From Bradyrhizobium japonicum USDA 6 (lineage in GTDB: Bacteria; Pseudomonadota; Alphaproteobacteria; Rhizobiales; Xanthobacteraceae), in NCBI RefSeq assembly GCF_000284375.1, contig NC_017249.1:7371001-7435000 (forward strand): a stretch of 64,000 nucleotides of DNA. Direction: 5' to 3'. A program made the translations under genes and the position numbers. A model generated the notes under the pieces. The model searched no databases. It was not told where the DNA came from and saw only the letters and a list, made by a program, of their open reading frames with translations. Below, piece after piece: positions 52,210 through 62,584 of the stretch; the first letter of the stretch is position 1, and each line of letters begins with the position of its first letter.

Positions 52210-52341
52210 CTAACTATGCGTGGCGTGGATCGCCGCCGATGCATTCTCCAGATGCACCTGCCGCACTGTCGTCACTGTCGCGAACGCGACCGAGACGCCA
52301 AAGGCGAGAATGAGCGAAAGAAGAGCCAGACGTGGAGCCAT
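52210..52341 (-). CDS. Small secreted or membrane peptide (43 residues)
   Basis: A 43-codon frame from ATG 52341 with a strong AAGGAGG site eight bases upstream. The product MAPRLALLSLILAFGVSVAF continues with ATVTTVRQVHLENAS and a short tail. It has a single hydrophobic helix with a possible signal cleavage near AFA. Function unknown. Confidence 0.7.
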   Translation of the reverse strand: MAPRLALLSLILAFGVSVAFATVTTVRQVHLENASAAIHATHS

Positions 52342-52458
52342 CGCAAAACCTCCTTCTGGAATCAAAATCAGCGCGATCGACTGTTCGTGGATGATCCTGG
52401 ATTGGTTGCTTGCATTCCGTGAGCGGTCACACACGCAGATTCACGAAGATGAGAGCGC

Positions 52459-52653
52459 TCACGCATCCTGCGTTCGAAGGACGCGGACCTTTACGGGCGG
52501 GATTTCACCGTCCAGCCAGTCCTGCTCGTTCGCCAATGCCGTCCAGGCATCCGCCATGCGCAAATAGCGCTTGTGGGCGGGCTGCCCTTCCGCGCGCTCG
52601 GCGAGCTGAAGGCAGTTGTCGGCGTTATCCCTGAAGACGTCAGACTGTTTCAT
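52459..52653 (-). CDS. Small hypothetical protein (64 residues)
   Basis: A 64-residue protein (MKQSDVFRDNADNCLQLAERA then EGQPAHKRYLRMADAWTALANEQDWLDGEIPP). It is a two-helix protein with one cysteine. The NADNCLQLAE...RMADAW..LA.EQDWLDGE pattern recurs in many short Bradyrhizobium proteins. The ribosome-binding site is weak. Function unknown. Confidence 0.72.
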   Translation of the reverse strand: MKQSDVFRDNADNCLQLAERAEGQPAHKRYLRMADAWTALANEQDWLDGEIPPVKVRVLRTQDA

Positions 52654-52747
52654 ACAGAAGATCTGGGAACGGAACTCCGGCTCCGCAACCGCCCTTACTG
52701 GATGGTAACGTCGGGGAACTTCGCACGGCTTCGGCCATTGGAGATGC

Positions 52748-53260
52748 ATGAGGATTCTTGTCGCGATCATCCTGGCTCTCGTCAGCACCTCGGCGTTCGC
52801 CGACAATATGGGCGAGCGAACGGCCGGCGACCGTGTGCCGACCGCAACCGATGTCATCACCGGCCTCTACAGCTTCAGCCGTTTCCAGCAGGGGCTGCTG
52901 GAGAGCACCGACCTGAAAGGCAATGCGGAGGTGAAGAATCTCGCGGCCCTGCGCGCCGAGGAGGCAGGCAAGCGCGACAAGACCCTGAAGCAGATTCAGG
53001 ACGCGATCGGTGCGGAGCCGCACGCCGGCAAGACGACGTCGGTGAGCGCAAGCCTTGTCGAGCCCGAAAACGCGGATGGACCAACTTACGTCAGAAGCTT
53101 CTATGCCGCGCAAATCCCCGAATACGACTCCGCCATCAGCCTGCTCGAGCGCTACCTGAAAGCGCCCGACAATCCTGCGCTCGCCGCCTTCGCGCGCGAG
53201 CAATTGCCGATGCTGCGCACGCAGGTGAAAGATGCGGAGCGCACCATGGCGGACAAATAG
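52748..53260 (+). CDS. DUF4142 domain secreted protein
   Basis: A 170-residue protein with a signal peptide (MRILVAIILALVSTSAFADN) and a helical DUF4142 (ferritin-like) domain: ATDVITGLYSFSRFQQGLLESTDLKGNAEVKNLAALRAEEAGKRDKTLKQIQDAIG and SAISLLERYLKAPDNPALAAFAREQLPMLRTQVKDAE. DUF4142 proteins are periplasmic and often appear in stress clusters; their function is unknown. A GGAAC-N16-CATT upstream is too close to the start to be convincing as an EcfG promoter. Confidence 0.8.
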   Translation: MRILVAIILALVSTSAFADNMGERTAGDRVPTATDVITGLYSFSRFQQGLLESTDLKGNAEVKNLAALRAEEAGKRDKTLKQIQDAIGAEPHAGKTTSVSASLVEPENADGPTYVRSFYAAQIPEYDSAISLLERYLKAPDNPALAAFAREQLPMLRTQVKDAERTMADK

Positions 53261-53717
53261 CAGCGCTATTTGTCTTCCGGATGATGCGGCTGGCTCTCCG
53301 GCCGCACCGTACGGTTACTCGCGGGCATCTTGTCCCCGCCGGCGTCGCCGTTGTCGTCCTAGCCGCCCGAGGTCGAGGTGCCGCTGCAGCCGGGGTTCGA
53401 TCTGGTCGCGGTCCCCGCGTGACGTGGCGGAGCTTGCAGCGGGGTCGCCGGTCCTAGCCCCGCGCTGGGGGCGCCAGCCTCCCTCTCCTGGGACGGCTGG
53501 GAGCTCTGGTGCCGGCCACAAGGCCAGCGTCCGGCCGGCTTTTTCCTGAACGGGATGGAACCATCGTCACTCCTCACCGTTATTTTGGCCGGGCTGAGCA
53601 CGGCAGGTTCCAATTCCAAGCGCTGCGACGTTGGCGCTTGATTTCGAATTTGGCTGACGCTCTATTTTGACAACTGCGTCACGCCTTGGATTCGGCCGAC
53701 GCTGCGGGGGAATCAGT
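53261..53717. other. Gene-poor region upstream of the giant kinase
   Basis: No gene is supported. On the minus strand a frame ends at about 53265 with MPASNRTVRPESQPHHPEDK, reminiscent of the small hydrophilic stress proteins nearby, but an in-frame TAG (53359-53361) interrupts it, so it may be a decayed gene. The perfect EcfG promoter at 53557-53581 lies here. Confidence 0.45.
53557..53581 (+). promoter_or_regulatory. Perfect EcfG promoter upstream of the multi-HAMP kinase
   Basis: GGAAC (53557-53561)-N16-CGTT (53578-53581). It is 136 bases before the kinase start codon, with no gene between, giving a leader of about 130 bases. Confidence 0.65.
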
Positions 53718-56700
53718 ATGAGCGACCTCGATCCCGGAACTGCATCACGCTCCGGTCGTCGCGTCCCAAAGCCAAAAACCAACGGTATGTCGGACCCGGA
53801 TTCGCGGCCGGAATTGCTGCTCGCCTTGCAGGCCATGCGCAGCGGCGATTTTTCGGTGCGGATGAGCGGGGACTATCTCGGCATCGACGGCAAGATCGCC
53901 GACACTTTTAATGAAATCATCGCGGCCAACCAGCGCATGGCGCAGCAGCTCGAGCTGGTCGGTCAGGTCGTGGGGCGCGAGGGCAAGACCCGCCAGCGCG
54001 TGAAGTTCGGCCTCGCCAGCGGCTCCTGGGCCGACATGGAAGGCTCCGTCAACACGCTGATCGACGACCTTCTGTGGCCGACGCGCGAAGTGACGCGCGC
54101 GGTCGCCGCGGTGGCGCAAGGCGACCTGCTCCAGACCGTCAAGCTCGACGTCGACGGCCGCCCGCTACGCGGCGAATTCCTGCAGTCGGCGACCATCGTC
54201 AACACCATGATCAAGCAGCTCGGCGTGTTCACCTCCGAGGTGACGCGCGTGGCGCGCGAGGTCGGCACCGAAGGCAAGCTCGGCGGCCAGGCCCAGGTGC
54301 CGGAAGTGACCGGCGTCTGGAAGGATCTGACCGAGAGCGTCAACTCGATGGCGAACAACCTGACCAACCAGGTTCGCAACATCGCCGAGGTCACGATCGC
54401 GGTCGCCAACGGCGACTTGTCCAAGAAGATCACCGTCGACGTCCGCGGCGAGATCCTTCAGCTCAAGGAAGCCATCAACACGATGGTGGACCAGCTGCGC
54501 TCCTTCGCCTCCGAAGTCACGCGCGTGGCGCGCGAGGTCGGCACCGACGGCAAGCTCGGCGGCCAGGCGATCGTGCCCGGCGTCGCCGGCACCTGGAAGG
54601 ACCTGACCGACTCCGTGAACGCGATGTGCGGCAACCTCACCGCCCAGGTCCGCAACATCGCCAACGTGACGACCGCCGTGGCGCGCGGCGACCTGTCGCG
54701 CAAGATCACGGTGGACGTGCGCGGCGAGATCCTGGAGCTGAAGGACACCATCAACACCATGGTGGACCAGCTCAACTCCTTCGCCTCGGAAGTGACGCGC
54801 GTGGCGCGCGAGGTCGGCACCGAGGGCAAGCTCGGCGGCCAGGCCCAAGTGCCCGGTGTCGCCGGCACCTGGAAGGACCTCACCGACAACGTCAACTTCA
54901 TGGCGTCGAACCTGACCGCGCAGGTCCGCAACATTGCCGACGTCGCGACCGCGATCGCCGGCGGCGACCTGTCGAAGAAGATCACGGTGAACGTCTCGGG
55001 CGAGATCCTTCAGCTGAAGGAAACGCTCAACACCTGCGTGGACCAGCTCAATGCCTTCGCCGGCGAAGTCACGCGCGTGGCGCGCGAAGTCGGCACCGAG
55101 GGACGGCTCGGCGGCCAGGCCAACGTGCTCGGCGTCGCCGGCACCTGGAAGGACCTGACGGAAAGCGTCAACTCGATGGCGTCGAACCTGACCGCGCAGG
55201 TCCGCAACATCGCCGAGGTGACGACGGCGGTCGCCGGCGGCGACTTGTCGAAGAAGATCACCGTGGACGTGCGTGGCGAAATCCTGGAGCTGAAGGACAC
55301 CATCAACACCATGGTGGACCAGCTCAACGCCTTCGCCGGCGAAGTCACGCGCGTCGCGCGCGAGGTCGGCACCGAAGGCAAGCTCGGCGGCCAGGCCGTC
55401 GTGCGCGGCGTCGGCGGCACCTGGAAAGATCTCACTGACTCCGTCAACTCGATGGCCTCGAACCTCACCGGCCAGGTCCGCAATATCGCCGAAGTCGCAA
55501 CCGCGGTCGCCAAGGGCGACCTGTCCAAGAAGATCACCGTGAACGTGTCGGGCGAAATCCTTCAGCTGAAGGAAACGCTCAACACCATGGTGGACCAGCT
55601 CAACGCCTTCGCCGGCGAAGTCACGCGCGTCGCGCGCGAGGTCGGCACCGACGGCAAGCTCGGCGGCCAGGCCGACGTGCCCGGCGTCGCCGGCACCTGG
55701 AAGGACTTGACCGACTCCGTGAACTCGATGGCGGGCAACCTCACCGCGCAGGTTCGTAACATCGCGGAGGTCGCGACCGCCATCGCCGGCGGTGACTTGT
55801 CACGCAAGATCACGGTGGACGTGCGCGGCGAGATCCTTCAGCTCAAGGACACGCTGAACACGATGGTCGACCAGCTCAACCGCTTCGCGGGCGAGGTGAC
55901 GCGCGTGGCGCGCGAGGTCGGCACCGAAGGCCGCCTCGGTGGCCAGGCCAACGTGCCCGGCGTCGCCGGCACCTGGAAGGATTTGACCGACAGCGTGAAC
56001 TCGATGGCGGGCAACCTCACCGCCCAGGTCCGCAACATCGCCGAAGTGACCACCGCCGTGGCGCGCGGCGACTTGTCCCGCAAGATCACGGTGGACGTGA
56101 AGGGCGAAATCCTCGAGCTCAAGAACACCATCAACACCATGGTGGACCAGCTCAACGCCTTCGCCGGCGAAGTCACGCGCGTTGCCCGCGAGGTCGGCAC
56201 CGAAGGCAAGCTCGGCGGTCAGGCCGAGGTGTCCGGCGTCGCCGGCACCTGGAAGGACCTCACCGACAACGTCAACTTCATGGCCTCCAACCTGACGGCC
56301 CAGGTCCGCAACATCGCCGAGGTCGCGACCGCGATCGCCGGCGGCGACCTGTCGAAGAAGATCACGGTGGACGTGCGCGGCGAGATCTTGCTGCTCAAGG
56401 ACACCTTGAACACGATGGTGGAGCAGCTCCGCTCCTTCGCCGCCGAAGTGACGCGCGTGGCGCGCGAGGTCGGCACCGAGGGCCGGCTCGGCGGTCAGGC
56501 CGTCGTGCCCGGCGTCGGCGGTACCTGGAAGGATCTCACCGACAACGTCAATTTGCTCGCCGCGAACCTCACGACGCAGGTCCGCAACATCGCCGAAGTC
56601 ACGACCGCCGTGGCGCGCGGCGACTTGTCCCGCAAGATCACCGTGGACGTGAAGGGCGAAATCCTCGAGCTCAAGAACACCATCAACACCATGGTGGATC

Positions 56701-59700
56701 AGCTCAACGCGTTTGCGGGTGAAGTCACCCGCGTCGCGCGCGAAGTCGGCACCGAAGGCGAGCTCGGCGGCCAGGCCCAGGTGCCCGGTGTGGCCGGCAC
56801 CTGGAAGGACCTCACCGACACCGTCAACTTCATGGCGGCGAACCTGACCGAGCAGGTCCGCGGCATCGTCAAGGTGGTGACCGCGGTTGCGAACGGTGAT
56901 TTGAAACAAAATCTCACCGTGAAATCCAAGGGCGAAGTCGCGGCGCTCGCCGACACCATCAACAACATGACCGAGACGCTCGCGACCTTCGCCGACCAGG
57001 TGTCGTCGGTGGCGCGCGAGGTCGGCGTCGAAGGACGGCTGGGCGGCCAGGCCGACGTGCCTGGCGCGGCCGGCACCTGGAAGGACCTCACCGGGAACGT
57101 CAACCTGCTCGCGGCCAACCTCACCTCGCAGGTGCGCGCGATCGCGGAAGTCGCGACCGCGGTGACCAAGGGCGACCTCACCCCGTCGATCCAGGTCGAT
57201 GCTCGCGGCGAGCTCGCCGAGCTCAAAGACAACATCAACACGATGATCACGAACCTCCGTCTGACGACGGACGTGAACACCGAGCAGGACTGGCTGAAGA
57301 CCAACCTCGCCAAGTTCACCAACATGCTCCAGGGCCAGCGCGATCTCACCACCGTCGGCCGGCTGCTGCTGACCGAATTGTCGCCCCTGGTGAACGCCCA
57401 TACCGGCGTGATCTACCAGGTCGAGAACGAGGATAGTCCGCGGCTCCTGCTGCTCGCCTCCTATGCCGGCGACGGCGTCTATCCCTATCAGCGCGTGCTC
57501 CCGCTCGGCGACGGCCTGATCGGCCAATGCGCCCTCGACAGACGGCCGCGCGTCATCACCGACATTCCACCCGACGTGGTGCCGATCAACTCGGCGCTGT
57601 TCCGCGTCGCACCAAAGAACCTCGTCGTGCTGCCGGTGCTGTTCGAAGGCCAGGTCAAGGCGGTGATCGAGCTCGCCTCGCTGACCTCCTTCACGACCTC
57701 GCAGATGACGTTCCTCGAGCAGCTTACCGACTCCATCGGCATCGTGCTCAACTCGATCGAGGCGACGATGCAGACCGAAGGCCTGCTCAAGCAGTCGCAG
57801 CAGCTTGCCGGCGAGCTTCAGACCCAGCAGCGCGAATTGCAGCAGACCAACGACCAGCTCGAGCAGAAGGCGCAGCAGCTCGCCGAGCGCAACGTCGAGG
57901 TCGAGCGCAAGAACCAGGAAATCGAGCAGGCCCGCCGCGCGCTGGAGGAAAAGGCGACCGAGCTCGCGCTGACCTCGAAGTACAAGTCCGAATTCCTCGC
58001 CAATATGAGCCACGAGCTGCGCACGCCGCTGAACTCGATCCTGATCCTGGGACAGCAGCTCACCGACAATCCGGATGGCAACCTCTCGGCCAAGCAGGTC
58101 GAGTTCGCCCGCACCATCCATGGCGCCGGCACCGACCTGCTCAACCTCATCAGCGACATCTTGGATCTCTCCAAGATCGAATCCGGCACGGTGACGGTCG
58201 ACGCCGAGGAGATTCTGACCGCAAACCTGCTTGAGACCGTCGGGCGGCCGTTCCGGCACGAGGCGGAAAACCGCAACCTGTCGTTCAAGATCGACGTCGA
58301 CCCGAACCTTGCGCGCAGCATCGTCACCGACTCCAAGCGCCTGCAGCAGGTCCTCAAGAACCTGCTTTCCAATGCCTTCAAGTTCACCGCCGAGGGCGAG
58401 GTGCGCCTGAAGGTCGTCGCCGCGGTCGGTGGCTGGGGCACGGATCACCCGGTGCTGAACTCCGCGCCGGCCGTGATCGCGTTCGAGGTGACGGACACCG
58501 GCATCGGCATTCCCCTCGAGAAGCAGAAGCTGATCTTCGAGGCGTTCCAGCAGGCGGACGCCGGCACCAGCCGCAAATATGGCGGCACCGGTCTCGGACT
58601 TGCGATCAGCCGAGAGCTCGCGAGCCTGCTAGGCGGCGAGATCCATCTTCGCAGCGCGCCCGGCAAGGGTTCGTCCTTCACGCTCTATCTGCCGCTGAAA
58701 TATTCCGGCCCGACGCTGGCGCCGCGTGCGCCCGCGCCGCAGCAGTACAGTCAGCCACCGGCCTTGCAAGCGGCTGCACCGGAACAGCAGCGCGTCATCG
58801 AGCAGATTGCCGACGACCGGCTCGATCTCGAGCCCGGCGATACCATCCTGCTCATCGTCGAGGACGATCCGCATTATGCGCGCGTGCTGGTCGATCTCGC
58901 CCGCGACAAGGGCTTCAAGGTTCTGGTCGCCGCGCGCGGCGCGGAGGCGCTGGAGCTTGCGAAGCAGTACCAGCCGCGGGCCGTTTCGCTCGACGTGTTC
59001 CTGCCTGATATGCTGGGCTGGACGGTGCTGAGCCAGCTCAAGCACAATCCGCTGACCCGCCACATCCCCGTGCAGATCATCACGCTCGACGAGGACCGGC
59101 AGCATGCGCTGGCCCGCGGCGCCTTCTCCTTCGTCAACAAGCCGACCACGACCGAGGGCGTCTCGGCCGCGCTGACGCAGATCAAGGAATATGCGCGTCC
59201 CAGGCGCAAGCGGCTCCTGATCGTCGAGGACAACGAGGCCGAGCAGCTCTCGATCCGCGAGCTGCTGCATCACGACGACATCGAGATCGTGACGACGGAT
59301 ACCGGCGCCGGCGCGCTCTCGACGCTGCGCGAGGCACCCTGCGATTGCGTGGTGCTCGACCTGCGGCTGCCCGACATGAGCGGCTTCGAGGTGCTGGACC
59401 AGATTCGCAACGACGAGAGCCTGTCGAACGTTCCGGTGGTTGTCTTCACCGGCCGCGAGCTCTCGGCGGAGGAAGATGCGGAACTCCACACCATGGCGCG
59501 CAGCATCGTGGTCAAGGGTGTGGAATCGCCGGAGCGCCTGCTCGACGAGACCGCCTTGTTCCTGCATCGCGTGATCACGGAACTGCCGGTCGAGAAGCAG
59601 CGCATGCTGGAGAAGCTGAACAGTTCCGACGAAGACCTGATCGGCAAGACCGCCCTGCTCGTCGACGACGACGCCCGCAACATCTTCGCGCTGTCGAGCG

Positions 59701-60011
59701 TCTTGGAACGGCGGGGCATGAAGGTGCTTACGGCCACGACCGGCCGCGAGGCGGTGACGCTGGTCGAATCCAATCCGGAGATTGCCATCGTGCTGATGGA
59801 CATCATGATGCCGCAGATGGATGGCTATCAGACCATCGGCGTCATTCGCGAAAATCCGGCCTTCGCCCGCCTTCCGATCATCGCGCTGACAGCCAAGGCG
59901 ATGAAGGGCGACCGAGAGAAATGCCTGGAAGCCGGTGCGTCCGACTACCTCGCCAAACCCGTCAACACCGATCAATTGCTGCTTGCGATCCGCATGTGGC
60001 TGCATCGCTGA
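53718..60011 (+). CDS. Giant hybrid sensor histidine kinase: HAMP array, GAF, HisKA, HATPase, three receiver domains
   Basis: About 2097 residues. After a 199-residue N-terminal region with two diverged HAMP-like units come eleven 92-residue HAMP-type repeats (199 to about 1190; core [15 protein letters not shown]...[10 protein letters not shown]), a GAF domain (about 1205-1355), a coiled coil, HisKA with His1432 in [10 protein letters not shown], a HATPase with DTGIGIP and GTGLGLAI, and three receiver domains with phospho-acceptor Asp at about 1759, 1881 and 2028. No membrane segment is seen, so it is probably cytosolic. ATG 53718 is chosen; TTG 53667 is an alternative. The last receiver domain is followed 14 bases later by a second kinase gene. 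Confidence 0.93.
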   Translation: MSDLDPGTASRSGRRVPKPKTNGMSDPDSRPELLLALQAMRSGDFSVRMSGDYLGIDGKIADTFNEIIAANQRMAQQLELVGQVVGREGKTRQRVKFGLASGSWADMEGSVNTLIDDLLWPTREVTRAVAAVAQGDLLQTVKLDVDGRPLRGEFLQSATIVNTMIKQLGVFTSEVTRVAREVGTEGKLGGQAQVPEVTGVWKDLTESVNSMANNLTNQVRNIAEVTIAVANGDLSKKITVDVRGEILQLKEAINTMVDQLRSFASEVTRVAREVGTDGKLGGQAIVPGVAGTWKDLTDSVNAMCGNLTAQVRNIANVTTAVARGDLSRKITVDVRGEILELKDTINTMVDQLNSFASEVTRVAREVGTEGKLGGQAQVPGVAGTWKDLTDNVNFMASNLTAQVRNIADVATAIAGGDLSKKITVNVSGEILQLKETLNTCVDQLNAFAGEVTRVAREVGTEGRLGGQANVLGVAGTWKDLTESVNSMASNLTAQVRNIAEVTTAVAGGDLSKKITVDVRGEILELKDTINTMVDQLNAFAGEVTRVAREVGTEGKLGGQAVVRGVGGTWKDLTDSVNSMASNLTGQVRNIAEVATAVAKGDLSKKITVNVSGEILQLKETLNTMVDQLNAFAGEVTRVAREVGTDGKLGGQADVPGVAGTWKDLTDSVNSMAGNLTAQVRNIAEVATAIAGGDLSRKITVDVRGEILQLKDTLNTMVDQLNRFAGEVTRVAREVGTEGRLGGQANVPGVAGTWKDLTDSVNSMAGNLTAQVRNIAEVTTAVARGDLSRKITVDVKGEILELKNTINTMVDQLNAFAGEVTRVAREVGTEGKLGGQAEVSGVAGTWKDLTDNVNFMASNLTAQVRNIAEVATAIAGGDLSKKITVDVRGEILLLKDTLNTMVEQLRSFAAEVTRVAREVGTEGRLGGQAVVPGVGGTWKDLTDNVNLLAANLTTQVRNIAEVTTAVARGDLSRKITVDVKGEILELKNTINTMVDQLNAFAGEVTRVAREVGTEGELGGQAQVPGVAGTWKDLTDTVNFMAANLTEQVRGIVKVVTAVANGDLKQNLTVKSKGEVAALADTINNMTETLATFADQVSSVAREVGVEGRLGGQADVPGAAGTWKDLTGNVNLLAANLTSQVRAIAEVATAVTKGDLTPSIQVDARGELAELKDNINTMITNLRLTTDVNTEQDWLKTNLAKFTNMLQGQRDLTTVGRLLLTELSPLVNAHTGVIYQVENEDSPRLLLLASYAGDGVYPYQRVLPLGDGLIGQCALDRRPRVITDIPPDVVPINSALFRVAPKNLVVLPVLFEGQVKAVIELASLTSFTTSQMTFLEQLTDSIGIVLNSIEATMQTEGLLKQSQQLAGELQTQQRELQQTNDQLEQKAQQLAERNVEVERKNQEIEQARRALEEKATELALTSKYKSEFLANMSHELRTPLNSILILGQQLTDNPDGNLSAKQVEFARTIHGAGTDLLNLISDILDLSKIESGTVTVDAEEILTANLLETVGRPFRHEAENRNLSFKIDVDPNLARSIVTDSKRLQQVLKNLLSNAFKFTAEGEVRLKVVAAVGGWGTDHPVLNSAPAVIAFEVTDTGIGIPLEKQKLIFEAFQQADAGTSRKYGGTGLGLAISRELASLLGGEIHLRSAPGKGSSFTLYLPLKYSGPTLAPRAPAPQQYSQPPALQAAAPEQQRVIEQIADDRLDLEPGDTILLIVEDDPHYARVLVDLARDKGFKVLVAARGAEALELAKQYQPRAVSLDVFLPDMLGWTVLSQLKHNPLTRHIPVQIITLDEDRQHALARGAFSFVNKPTTTEGVSAALTQIKEYARPRRKRLLIVEDNEAEQLSIRELLHHDDIEIVTTDTGAGALSTLREAPCDCVVLDLRLPDMSGFEVLDQIRNDESLSNVPVVVFTGRELSAEEDAELHTMARSIVVKGVESPERLLDETALFLHRVITELPVEKQRMLEKLNSSDEDLIGKTALLVDDDARNIFALSSVLERRGMKVLTATTGREAVTLVESNPEIAIVLMDIMMPQMDGYQTIGVIRENPAFARLPIIALTAKAMKGDREKCLEAGASDYLAKPVNTDQLLLAIRMWLHR
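54312..57260 (+). repeat. 276-bp coding tandem repeat array (11 HAMP units)
   Basis: Units begin at the G codon before TWKDLT at 54312, 54588, 54864, 55140, 55416, 55692, 55968, 56244, 56520, 56796 and 57072, always 276 bases apart. Units 2-9 are close to one another even at the third codon positions; units 10 and 11 differ more. This is a DNA-level tandem repeat within one gene, open to unequal recombination. Confidence 0.95.
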
Positions 60012-60025
60012 GTTTGGATCCGCGA

Positions 60026-61516
60026 ATGGACCACGAAAAGGTCAATATCCTCCTCGTCGACGACCAGCCGGCCAAGCTGCTCGCCTACGAGGTGATCCTG
60101 AAGGAACTCGGCGAGAACCTCGTGATCGCATCATCGGGCCGCGAGGCGCTGGAGGTGCTGCTCAAGACCGAGATCGCGGTGATCCTGGTCGACGTCTGCA
60201 TGCCTGAGCTCGACGGCTTCGAGCTGGCCGCGATGATCCGGGAGCATCCGCGTTTCCAGAAGACCGCGATGATCTTCATCTCGGCCATTCAGGTGAGCGA
60301 CATCGACCGGTTGCGCGGCTACGAGATGGGCGCGGTCGATTACGTGCCGGTGCCTGTGGTGCCGGAGGTGCTGCGCGCCAAGATCAAGGTGTTTGCCGAA
60401 CTCTACCGCAAGACGCGCGAGCTCGAACGGCTGAACCAGGAGCTCGAAGACCGCGTTCGCGCACGCACGGCCGAGCTGGAGAATTCCACCGCGAAGCTGC
60501 GCGAGAGCGAAGAGCGACGCAGCATGGCTATCGCCGCCGGCAAGATGGGATCCTGGGACTGGGACTGGGTCAACGGCGACTGGATGTGGGACGAAGGCCA
60601 GTACCGTATCTTCGGCGTGACTCCGGAGACCTTCAATGTCACCTCGGCCAACATCCAGGCGCTGCTGCACCCTGATGACGTCGACCAGTTCGGCCAGGCG
60701 ATTGCCGCGTTCAATACCGGCGCGCACGCCTATGAAGGCGAATTTCGCGTCAGCCGACCCGATGGCGAGGTGCGCTGGTGCGTCGGCACGGCAGCCGCGA
60801 CGGTGGACCAGGGCGGCCGCGTAGTGCGCGTGAGCGGCGTCACCGTGGACATCACCGAACGCAAACGCGCGGAAGAGAGACAAAACCTGCTGGCCCGCGA
60901 GGTGGATCATCGCGCCAAGAACGCGCTGGCGCTGGCGCAATCGATCGTGCGCCTCACCCGCGCCGACGAAGTCAAGGCTTACGTCAACGCCGTCGAGGGG
61001 CGCATCAACGCGCTGGCGCGCGTGCACACGATCCTGTCGCTGTCGAGCTGGCAGGGCGCCGAACTCTCGAGGCTGATCGACGAGGAGCTCGCGCCCTACT
61101 CGCTCGGCGGCCAGATCAAGCTGGCCGGTCCGGAAGTTCAGCTGGCGCCGGCGACAGCGCAGACGCTGGCGCTGGCGTTGCATGAGCTCTTCACCAACTC
61201 GGCGAAATATGGCGCGCTCTCGACGCGGTCGGGGCGGCTCGCGATCGGCTGGCAGGTCGAGGACGACCACCTCACACTGACCTGGGACGAAACCGGCGGT
61301 CCGCTGGTGAGGACGCCGAAATCCCGTGGCTTCGGCACGCGGAGCCTGCTTGCCAGTGTGGAATCGCAACTCGGCGGACAGGCGGAGTTCGACTGGCGCG
61401 CCGAAGGCCTGTTGTGCCGGCTCGAAGTGCCGCTGACGCGGAAGACCGTAGCGCCGTCGGCCGCGAGCAAGTTCGATGCGGCTCCGTCCGAACCCCTTCA
61501 GCGGGCCTCAGGCTAG
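60026..61516 (+). CDS. Response regulator-PAS-HWE histidine kinase
   Basis: A 496-residue protein: receiver domain (1-125, VNILLVDDQPAKLLAYEVIL, phospho-acceptor Asp56 in LVDVCMPELDG), a coiled coil (about 128-165), a PAS domain (170-275, MAIAAGKMGSWDWDW... VSGVTVDITERKRAEE) and an HWE/HisKA_2 kinase domain with His295 in EVDHRAKNALALAQS, ALHELFTNSAKYGALS and LTWDETGG, which gives the WxE of the HWE class. HWE kinases often act on PhyR in the alphaproteobacterial general stress response. It follows the giant hybrid kinase by 14 bases and is likely in its operon, taking phosphate from it. Confidence 0.92.
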   Translation: MDHEKVNILLVDDQPAKLLAYEVILKELGENLVIASSGREALEVLLKTEIAVILVDVCMPELDGFELAAMIREHPRFQKTAMIFISAIQVSDIDRLRGYEMGAVDYVPVPVVPEVLRAKIKVFAELYRKTRELERLNQELEDRVRARTAELENSTAKLRESEERRSMAIAAGKMGSWDWDWVNGDWMWDEGQYRIFGVTPETFNVTSANIQALLHPDDVDQFGQAIAAFNTGAHAYEGEFRVSRPDGEVRWCVGTAAATVDQGGRVVRVSGVTVDITERKRAEERQNLLAREVDHRAKNALALAQSIVRLTRADEVKAYVNAVEGRINALARVHTILSLSSWQGAELSRLIDEELAPYSLGGQIKLAGPEVQLAPATAQTLALALHELFTNSAKYGALSTRSGRLAIGWQVEDDHLTLTWDETGGPLVRTPKSRGFGTRSLLASVESQLGGQAEFDWRAEGLLCRLEVPLTRKTVAPSAASKFDAAPSEPLQRASG

Positions 61517-61608
61517 AGCGCTTGCGTGCGAGGTGGGCTCCGGTTCGCGCGTGAGGACAAGAACCTGGAGCTTCGGCCCTGATTCACTCAGAACCGATAC
61601 TGCTCTAG
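61513..61608. repeat. Inverted repeat CTAGAGC...GCTCTAG
   Basis: A 7-bp inverted pair (61513-61519/61602-61608) bounds a GC-rich 95-base stretch between the kinase stop and the convergent small gene stop. It may be a dispersed element or a terminator. Confidence 0.5.
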
Positions 61609-61856
61609 CGCGTCGCGGCGACCCTCATGCGCGGCATCGCCTGCGGTTCGTCAGCGACCCGTCCTTCCAGCCAGGCTTCCGTTTGCGAAAGCTCGCGCAG
61701 CGCCCGCGCGTAACGGCGGGCTGCGCTCCGCTCGGCGCCGCGGGGCAGCTTGCGCGCCTTGCGCAGCATGTCCGCAGCCGCGTTGCGATAGGCCAGCGAG
61801 CGATAGAGAAAGACGACCTTACCCATATCGAATGTTCCCGTGTTGATGGCATTCAT
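61605..61856 (-). CDS. Small basic helical protein (hypothetical)
   Basis: About 83 residues from ATG 61856 (73 from the alternative ATG 61826). The sequence MGKVVFLYRSLAYRNAAADMLRKARKLPRGAERSAARRYARALRELSQTEAWLEGRV is a basic, amphipathic two-helix pattern, similar in style to small proteins elsewhere in this cluster. Its function is unknown. Confidence 0.7.
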   Translation of the reverse strand: MNAINTGTFDMGKVVFLYRSLAYRNAAADMLRKARKLPRGAERSAARRYARALRELSQTEAWLEGRVADEPQAMPRMRVAATR

Positions 61857-61916
61857 CCTCGCAAGACCGCCATGAACGTCGGATGAAGCGGGGAATGACA
61901 AAATCGTCATGACAAT

Positions 61917-61941
61917 GGAACCCGCAATCGTCGCGCGCGTT
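61917..61941 (+). promoter_or_regulatory. Perfect EcfG promoter GGAAC-N16-CGTT
   Basis: GGAAC (61917-61921) and CGTT (61938-61941) are 16 bases apart, and 25 bases before the start of the small membrane protein gene at 61967. Confidence 0.7.
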
Positions 61942-61966
61942 TTATGCCACACCGCGAGGCGGTTCC

Positions 61967-62224
61967 ATGCGCGGGAAAAAGTCGCCGAGCCTTATCTCTC
62001 CGACCGGCGCCATCAAGCTGATGACGCATGCGATGATGGGCGCAGCCCTCGGCCTTGTCTTCGGTCTCGCCCTCGTCCTGTTCAATCCGACAGTCGCAAA
62101 TCTGCTGAACCACGGCGGACATTCGGCCGCTATAGTCTTCATCATCACACTGGTAACGACGTTCGCGATCGGCGCGACGCTCACGGGCCTCGTGTTCATC
62201 CTCGCCGAGGACAAGGAATTTTGA
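61967..62224 (+). CDS. Small two-helix membrane protein (hypothetical)
   Basis: An 85-residue protein with two hydrophobic helices (IKLMTHAMMGAALGLVFGLALVLF and AAIVFIITLVTTFAIGATLTGLVFIL) and short polar ends (MRGKKSPSLISPTGA; AEDKEF). It has a perfect EcfG promoter and is probably a stress-induced inner-membrane protein. Confidence 0.8.
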   Translation: MRGKKSPSLISPTGAIKLMTHAMMGAALGLVFGLALVLFNPTVANLLNHGGHSAAIVFIITLVTTFAIGATLTGLVFILAEDKEF

Positions 62225-62257
62225 AGCGCGCGTGATGCGCACCGGACGCTTTCGTTC

Positions 62258-62282
62258 GGAACTCCTGCGGCAAATGACGGTT
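62258..62282 (+). promoter_or_regulatory. EcfG-like promoter GGAAC-N16-GGTT
   Basis: GGAAC (62258-62262) and GGTT (62279-62282), 16 bases apart, 38 bases before the secreted small protein start at 62321; one mismatch from consensus. Confidence 0.5.
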
Positions 62283-62320
62283 GGCTGCCTGCGTCAATTT
62301 AACTCAGGGAGTTCCCGCGC

Positions 62321-62566
62321 ATGAAAACCACCACGCTCGCTCTCACCGTGATGTTGGCAACCGGCCTCGCCGCCGCTCCGTTCGCCGCGCAGGCCAAGTC
62401 GCATAAGGCCAAGCACGGATCCGCGATGTCCTCGTCGCAGACCACGGGCGCCAACACCAAGTCCTCCAAGGGCGCTGATCCCTCCGGTCAAGGTGGTTCT
62501 GGCCCCGGCTCCGACCAAGGCGGCACCATGACGAACAACAAGGGCGGCATGAGCAACACCAAGTGA
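62321..62566 (+). CDS. Small secreted Ser/Gly-rich protein
   Basis: An 81-residue preprotein with signal peptide MKTTTLALTVMLATGLAAAP and cleavage near AQAK. The mature part is low-complexity (SHKAKHGSAMSSSQTTGANTKSSKG, then Gly/Ser/Asn/Lys-rich), resembling short periplasmic stress proteins. GGGAG precedes ATG 62321. It has an EcfG-like promoter upstream and a terminator downstream, so it is probably a single-gene unit. Confidence 0.8.
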   Translation: MKTTTLALTVMLATGLAAAPFAAQAKSHKAKHGSAMSSSQTTGANTKSSKGADPSGQGGSGPGSDQGGTMTNNKGGMSNTK

Positions 62567-62584
62567 GCTCCGGCGCCGACAATC

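Noticed and set aside
52715..52739. GGAAC-N16-CATT as an EcfG promoter of the DUF4142 gene
   Set aside because: The -10 position would be only 8 bases before the start codon, leaving almost no leader, and it has a mismatch.
53315..53521. Reverse-strand 68-codon frame upstream of the giant kinase
   Set aside because: The translation is Arg-rich and lacks any recognised pattern or a clear ribosome-binding site.
54312..57260. CRISPR or satellite-like repeat
   Set aside because: The repeat is 276 bp, in frame, without spacers, and encodes HAMP-type domains.
55800..58448. Reverse-strand open frame of 882 codons across the HAMP array and kinase core
   Set aside because: It repeats with the same 276-bp period as the HAMP units and has no independent domains; a shadow of the forward gene.
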